Source of the DNA: Azospirillum sp. SYSU D00513
GTDB taxonomy: Bacteria; Pseudomonadota; Alphaproteobacteria; Azospirillales; Azospirillaceae
Direction of reading: 5' to 3'
Assembly (NCBI RefSeq): GCF_017356015.1
Contig: NZ_JAFIQV010000023.1
Location: 46,823 to 110,822 of the forward strand
DNA length: 64,000 nt
How positions within the stretch are numbered: the first letter of the stretch is position 1; every line of letters begins with the position of its first letter. The notes below the pieces were generated by a model. The model worked only from the letters and a program-made list of their open reading frames with translations, was not told where the DNA came from and did no database searches. Made by a program: the position numbers and the translations under genes. Shown one piece after another: positions 60,316 through 64,000 of the stretch.

Positions 60316-61686
60316 TCAGGCCACCGGCTTCGGCTCGGGAGCCTTCTCGCGCATCAGGACGAACTCCTCCGCCGTGGAGGGGTGCAGCGCCATGGTGCGG
60401 TCGAAGTCCTGCTTCGTCGCCCCGCAGTTCAGCGCGATGGCGAGGCCCTGAACGATTTCCGGCGCGTCCATGCCCATCATGTGGCAGCCGAGCACGCGCT
60501 GGCTCTCGCCATCCACCACCAGCTTCATGAGCACGCGCTCGTCGCGTCCCGACAGGGTGTGCTTCATGGGGCGGAAGCCGGCCTTGTAGATGTCCACCTT
60601 CGCGAAGCGCGCCCGCGCCTGTTCCTCCGTCAGCCCGACGGTGCCGAGCGGCGGCAGCGAGAAGACGCCCGTCGGAATGTTGTCGTAGCTCACCGTCGTC
60701 GGGTTGTCGTTGAACAGCGTCTCGGCCAGCGCGCGCCCCTCTGCGATGGCGACGGGGGTCAGCGCCACCCGGTCGGTCACGTCGCCGATGGCGTAGATGT
60801 TGTCGATGTTGGTGCGGGAATTGGCGTCCACCCGGATGGCGTCGCCCTCGCCCAGCTCGACGCCGGCCGCTTCCAGCCCCAGGCCGCGCGTGTTCGGACG
60901 GCGGCCGGTGGCGGCCATCACGAGCCCGGCGGAATGGCCGCGCCCGAGATGGTCGGTCACGGTGTAGCCGCCGGGGCCGTGTTCGACCTTCACCGGCTGG
61001 GCGCGGGCGAGGATCTCGATGCCGCGCTTGCGCAGCTCCTGCGCCAGCGCAACGCGGATATCGTCGTCGAAGCCGTTCAGCAGGTCCTCGCCGCGGATCA
61101 TCAGAGTCACCTCGGCACCCAGGCCGCGGAAGATGCTGGCGAACTCGACCGCGATGTAGCCGCCGCCGATGATCAGGACGGAATGCGGCAGCGTCGGCAG
61201 ATCCAGCGCCTCGTTCGAGGTCACGGCGTGCTCGATGCCCGGGATCTTGGGCATCGCTGGCCAGCCGCCGGTGGCGATCAGGATCGTCCTGGCCGTGTAG
61301 CGCTTGCCGTCCACCTCCACCGTGTGGCGGTCGATCAGCCGGCCGAAGCCGTTGAACAGGGTGACGCCCGAATTCTCCAGCATCCGGATGTAGATGCCGT
61401 TCAGCCGGTCGATTTCCTTGTCCTTGTTCGCGATCAGCGTCGCCCAGTCATGGGTGTGCGCCTGCGGCGCCCAGCCGTAGCCGCAGGAATCCTCGAACCC
61501 GTCGCGCTGCTGGGCCGCGTAGACCAGCAGCTTCTTCGGCACGCAGCCGCGGATCACGCAGGTGCCGCCGACGCGGCTGCCCTCGCAGATTGCCACGCGC
61601 GCGCCGTAGGAGGCCGCGCGCCGGCTGGCGGCGACGCCGCCGGACCCCGCGCCGATGGTGAAGAGGTCGAAATCGAACTCGGCCAC
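60316..61686 (-). CDS. gor: Glutathione-disulfide reductase
   Basis: 456 residues from GTG 61686, six bases after AGGAG. The FAD motif (TIGAGSGGVAASRRAA) is followed by the redox pair Cys43-x4-Cys48 (GGTCVIRGCVPKK), the NADP motif region with Arg residues, and the catalytic His-Pro-Ser-Thr-Ala-Glu-Glu at the C-terminus. It keeps glutathione reduced with NADPH. The ATGG part of the NAD(P) binding segment and the length match Gor rather than lipoamide dehydrogenase. Confidence 0.95.
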   Translation of the reverse strand: MAEFDFDLFTIGAGSGGVAASRRAASYGARVAICEGSRVGGTCVIRGCVPKKLLVYAAQQRDGFEDSCGYGWAPQAHTHDWATLIANKDKEIDRLNGIYIRMLENSGVTLFNGFGRLIDRHTVEVDGKRYTARTILIATGGWPAMPKIPGIEHAVTSNEALDLPTLPHSVLIIGGGYIAVEFASIFRGLGAEVTLMIRGEDLLNGFDDDIRVALAQELRKRGIEILARAQPVKVEHGPGGYTVTDHLGRGHSAGLVMAATGRRPNTRGLGLEAAGVELGEGDAIRVDANSRTNIDNIYAIGDVTDRVALTPVAIAEGRALAETLFNDNPTTVSYDNIPTGVFSLPPLGTVGLTEEQARARFAKVDIYKAGFRPMKHTLSGRDERVLMKLVVDGESQRVLGCHMMGMDAPEIVQGLAIALNCGATKQDFDRTMALHPSTAEEFVLMREKAPEPKPVA

Positions 61687-61784
61687 TGCCGTCTCCTCTG
61701 GTACCAGAATGCCCACCCCCGAATCGGGGCGGAGTGTTCCGCATTCCATCCCGTCTGTCGAGGGGGCTGCCTAGCAGGCCGGGG

Positions 61785-62285
61785 TCAGCGCAGAAGCATG
61801 TCCTGGATCAGCACGCGGCCGGCCGGCAGCGACGCGATCCGGAGGGAGCGGAGTTCACGGTTGGCGACCTCCGACACGGCCGACTTGATGTAGGAGGAGC
61901 CGGCGGAGCCCTTCAGCGAGTCCGGGGAGACGTCGAGCATGCGGCCGTTCATGGCATCGGCGATGCGGGGCACGAAAGGCGCCACCTGGGCCGCCTCGTC
62001 CGGCGAAGCCAACTCCAGCACCACCCGAACGCTGACCTCGCGCAGGCGGCTGCCGGCGTTCAGCGTGAAGGTCATCGCGGGAAGGGGGGCATACCCCGGC
62101 ATGGACGAGGCCGAAATGCCCTGAGGCGCGCTGGGCCGCAGCTTCGCCTTCAGAACAAGAGCGCCCCCGGCGCCCGCCAGCACCAGCATCGCCATTGCCA
62201 TGAGCAGCAGCGGCAGGAAGAAACGGCCGTCCTTGCCGACCCGAAGGCCCGATCGTTCTGGCGTGTGTATGGCGGTGGCGGACAT
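61785..62285 (-). CDS. FliL-like single-pass membrane protein (paralogue B)
   Basis: 166 residues from ATG 62285, behind GAGGGAACGGC. Cytosolic tail about 1-22, transmembrane helix about 23-46, then the FliL-type periplasmic domain (Tyr-Ala-Pro-Leu-Pro-Ala-Met-Thr-Phe-Thr-Leu, PRIADAMNGRML and end Leu-Ile-Gln-Asp-Met-Leu-Leu-Arg). It aligns throughout with 55190-55642. The role is inferred only by fold. A TTGACG/TACGGT promoter lies about 80 bases upstream. Confidence 0.72.
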   Translation of the reverse strand: MSATAIHTPERSGLRVGKDGRFFLPLLLMAMAMLVLAGAGGALVLKAKLRPSAPQGISASSMPGYAPLPAMTFTLNAGSRLREVSVRVVLELASPDEAAQVAPFVPRIADAMNGRMLDVSPDSLKGSAGSSYIKSAVSEVANRELRSLRIASLPAGRVLIQDMLLR

Positions 62286-62705
62286 GCCGTTCCCTCGGTT
62301 CCCCTGAAAGGAGATCGCGCGGCGCCGTATCCCGGCGGCAGCGGCCCTCCTTGTTCTTGGAAACCGTAGAGGTTGTGAAAATCACCGTCAAATAAAGGTA
62401 TTTTATGCTTATGCAGACTGTTCGCCGGCCCAGGTGAAGGCCAGCCCAACCTCAATCCTGGTGGCCGGAAATCTTCATGCAGTTTTATAAAATTTTTCCC
62501 TTATTCAGACGACAACCCCGTGGGGTGAAGAGCCGCGGGGTGTGCCGTGAAACGACACCGGCGAGAACGCGTTTACAATGCCGGAAGGCCCTTCCACGGG
62601 GGGCGCCGCCCGTATAAAGCATGCTGACGCGCCGGACCGCAAAAAGGGACCCGCGGCACCGCCGGACGCGCGCCGGGACGGTGGAGGCACGAGAAGGGAA
62701 ACGTC
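62286..62705. other. Divergent intergenic region, A+T-rich middle
   Basis: 420 bases without a gene. Two A+T-rich blocks (about 62385-62415 and 62475-62505) stand out against the genome background. The first holds the promoter for the FliL-like gene; the second may serve the nicotinate phosphoribosyltransferase gene. Confidence 0.5.
62363..62391 (-). promoter_or_regulatory. Promoter of FliL-like paralogue B
   Basis: On the minus strand TTGACG (62386-62391) and TACGGT (62363-62368) are 17 bases apart, about 80 bases upstream of ATG 62285. Confidence 0.6.
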
Positions 62706-63848
62706 ATGGACCAGAAGCACACGCAGGTTCTCTACCCCTCCGCCCCGGAGATCGCGGATTGGACCGACACCTATTTCCGGCGGACCAAGGAGACGGTGGG
62801 CAAGTTCGGCGACAAGCGGGTCACCTACGCGATCTTCATGCGCCGTCCTGTCGTGTTCGCGCCGCGCCTTGCCATCAACTGGCTTCAGGGCATCGCGAAG
62901 GAACGGGGCTTCGAGGTCGAGATCGAGCTGAACTATCCGGAAGGCCGCTGGGTGGGCGCCGGTGAGCCGATGATGTACATCAGCGGTTCCTTCTACCATC
63001 TGGTGGACACGGAAACGCTGCTGCTCCAGAAGCTCGGCCCCGCCTGCGTCGGCGCCTACAACGCCTTCACCATGTGCGCCGACCTGCCCAAGGTCGCCTT
63101 CCTCGCCATGGACGCGCGCCACTGCGCGGGCACGGAAATGGCCGAGATCATGGCCTATGCCGCCGCGGTCGGCTCCGACCGTGCCAAGCGCAAGGTTGGC
63201 GCCAAGGGCTTCATCGGCAACGCCACCGACGCCACCTCCCATTATTTCGGTCAATCCAAGGGCATGGGCACCATGCCGCACGCGATGATCGGCTACGCGG
63301 GATCGACCGTCCGCGCCGCGGAGATGTTCCACGAAACCTTCCCGGACCAGCCCCTGACCGTGCTGGTCGATTATTTCGGCCGCGAGGTCACGGATTCGCT
63401 GGCGGTGTGCCGGCGCTTCCCCGAGTTGGCGGCCCAGGGCAAGGTTGCCGTGCGTCTCGACACGCCGGGCGGCCGCTTCGTCGAGGGGCTGGACCCGCCG
63501 GGCTCCTACGCGGTGCTGGAGCGCCACGCGCCGCACGCCATCCGCGGCTATCGCGACGAGACCCAGCTCCGCTACCTGATCGGCACGGGCGTCTCGGCCG
63601 CCGCGATCCATTACGTCCGGGAGAGGCTGGACGAAGCCGGCTTCCCGGCCGTGAAAATCGTCGCCTCCTCCGGCTTCGGCCCGGCGAAATGCCGCCTGAT
63701 GGCGGAGGCCAACGCACCGGTGGACATCATCGGCACCGGCAGCTACCTGCCGGAGAAATGGAACGAGACCTACGCGACCGCCGACATCATCGAGTATGAC
63801 GGCGAGCGCCGGGTCAAGATGGGGCGCGAGTTCCTGTTCCGGCGGTAG
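62706..63848 (+). CDS. Nicotinate phosphoribosyltransferase family protein
   Basis: 380 residues. It belongs to the NAPRTase/QPRTase fold: Thr-Asp-Thr-Tyr-Phe-Arg near the start, the His of GGxxxHAMIGYAG-like segment (GTMPHAMIGYAG), LDTPGGRFVEG for the phosphate, and IGTGSYLPE near the end. It would make nicotinate mononucleotide from nicotinate and PRPP in NAD salvage. AGAAGGG precedes ATG 62706. It is not the standard E. coli PncB length (400), so no symbol is given. Confidence 0.87.
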   Translation: MDQKHTQVLYPSAPEIADWTDTYFRRTKETVGKFGDKRVTYAIFMRRPVVFAPRLAINWLQGIAKERGFEVEIELNYPEGRWVGAGEPMMYISGSFYHLVDTETLLLQKLGPACVGAYNAFTMCADLPKVAFLAMDARHCAGTEMAEIMAYAAAVGSDRAKRKVGAKGFIGNATDATSHYFGQSKGMGTMPHAMIGYAGSTVRAAEMFHETFPDQPLTVLVDYFGREVTDSLAVCRRFPELAAQGKVAVRLDTPGGRFVEGLDPPGSYAVLERHAPHAIRGYRDETQLRYLIGTGVSAAAIHYVRERLDEAGFPAVKIVASSGFGPAKCRLMAEANAPVDIIGTGSYLPEKWNETYATADIIEYDGERRVKMGREFLFRR

Positions 63849-63880
63849 GGCCGGGCTGCAGAGATGCTTGCAGAATGAAG

Positions 63881-63912
63881 AAGGGGGCTCCGCAGCGCGG
63901 AGCCCCCTTTGC
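63881..63912 (+). terminator. Terminator of the nicotinate phosphoribosyltransferase gene
   Basis: AAGGGGGCTCCGC pairs with GCGGAGCCCCCTT (63897-63909), 3-base loop, then TTGCTTG. A group II intron begins six bases after the stem. Confidence 0.88.
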
Positions 63913-63915
63913 TTG

Positions 63916-64000
63916 GTGCGCCCAGCATGGGCGTTCTCTTGTGGGTGCAAGTCCCATCGTAAGCTGATCACGGCGAGCGAAGTGAAGCGCAACTGCGGAA
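63916..64000 (+). mobile_element. Group II intron, 5' end (truncated by the window)
   Basis: The sequence starts GTGCGCCCAGCATGGGCG, matching the GUGYG 5' splice site and the first stem of bacterial group II introns. It continues with the domain I landmark GGGTGCAAGTCCC and a GCGAGCGAAGTGAAGC segment. The reverse-transcriptase gene should follow beyond the window. Insertion right after a terminator hairpin is the habit of class C introns; the class is not certain from 85 bases. Confidence 0.75.

Overview
The window is a gene-dense, very G+C-rich stretch of what looks like an alphaproteobacterial chromosome, most likely from the Rhodospirillales and close to Azospirillum. That placement is inference. 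It rests on strong G/C bias at third codon positions, an RcdA-family (DUF1465) gene next to an alpha-type rpmE, an hsp20 leader with the features of a rhizobial-style ROSE thermometer, an EcfG-type (GGAAC-N16-CGTT) promoter, and DUF29 and pentapeptide-repeat families. No prophage, CRISPR array, rRNA operon or replication origin was seen. The only mobile DNA is the 5' end of a group II intron at the right edge.

Layout. 0-11.4 kb: two tandem DUF29 genes, cobalamin-dependent methionine synthase (metH), small membrane and pentapeptide-repeat proteins, a molybdopterin oxidoreductase, a Fur-box-controlled bfd and an RlmM/FtsJ-like rRNA methyltransferase. 11.5-22 kb: an L,D-transpeptidase, a GDSL hydrolase, and an alpha-glucan/trehalose operon in which one 1266-residue polypeptide appears to join maltokinase to MalQ, followed by treY. 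22-31 kb: a stress-flavoured group (an exported low-complexity protein behind an EcfG-type promoter, a stand-alone receiver protein), topoisomerase III, a V8-like protease, a RidA protein, and a divergent EF-G lying outside any ribosomal operon. 31-40.5 kb: pyruvate kinase with a GntR/FCD regulator, an N-formylglutamate amidohydrolase/YbdK ligase pair, hsp20 with promoter and thermometer, rcdA, rpmE, an NCS2 permease and an aldo/keto reductase.

40.8-48.7 kb: a translationally overlapping ring-hydroxylating dioxygenase alpha/beta plus SDR dehydrogenase operon, then glmU-glmS, gph and a DUF3108 gene. 48.8-53 kb: two identical tRNA-Val(CAC) genes in direct orientation, 2.28 kb apart, flanking small lipoproteins and unrecognised genes. 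This is the most accessory-looking part of the window. 53-64 kb: Sfp-type phosphopantetheinyl transferase, ynfA, panC, an M42 peptidase, class II DAHP synthase, an AmpG-like transporter, glutathione reductase, two paralogous FliL-like membrane proteins 6 kb apart, a nicotinate phosphoribosyltransferase, its terminator, and directly after it the group II intron.

Genes are mostly single transcription units separated by clear bidirectional hairpin terminators. Convincing operons are maltokinase-MalQ/treY, the amidohydrolase/YbdK pair, the dioxygenase trio and glmU-glmS. Many starts are GTG or TTG; where a Shine-Dalgarno sequence decided the start, this is stated.
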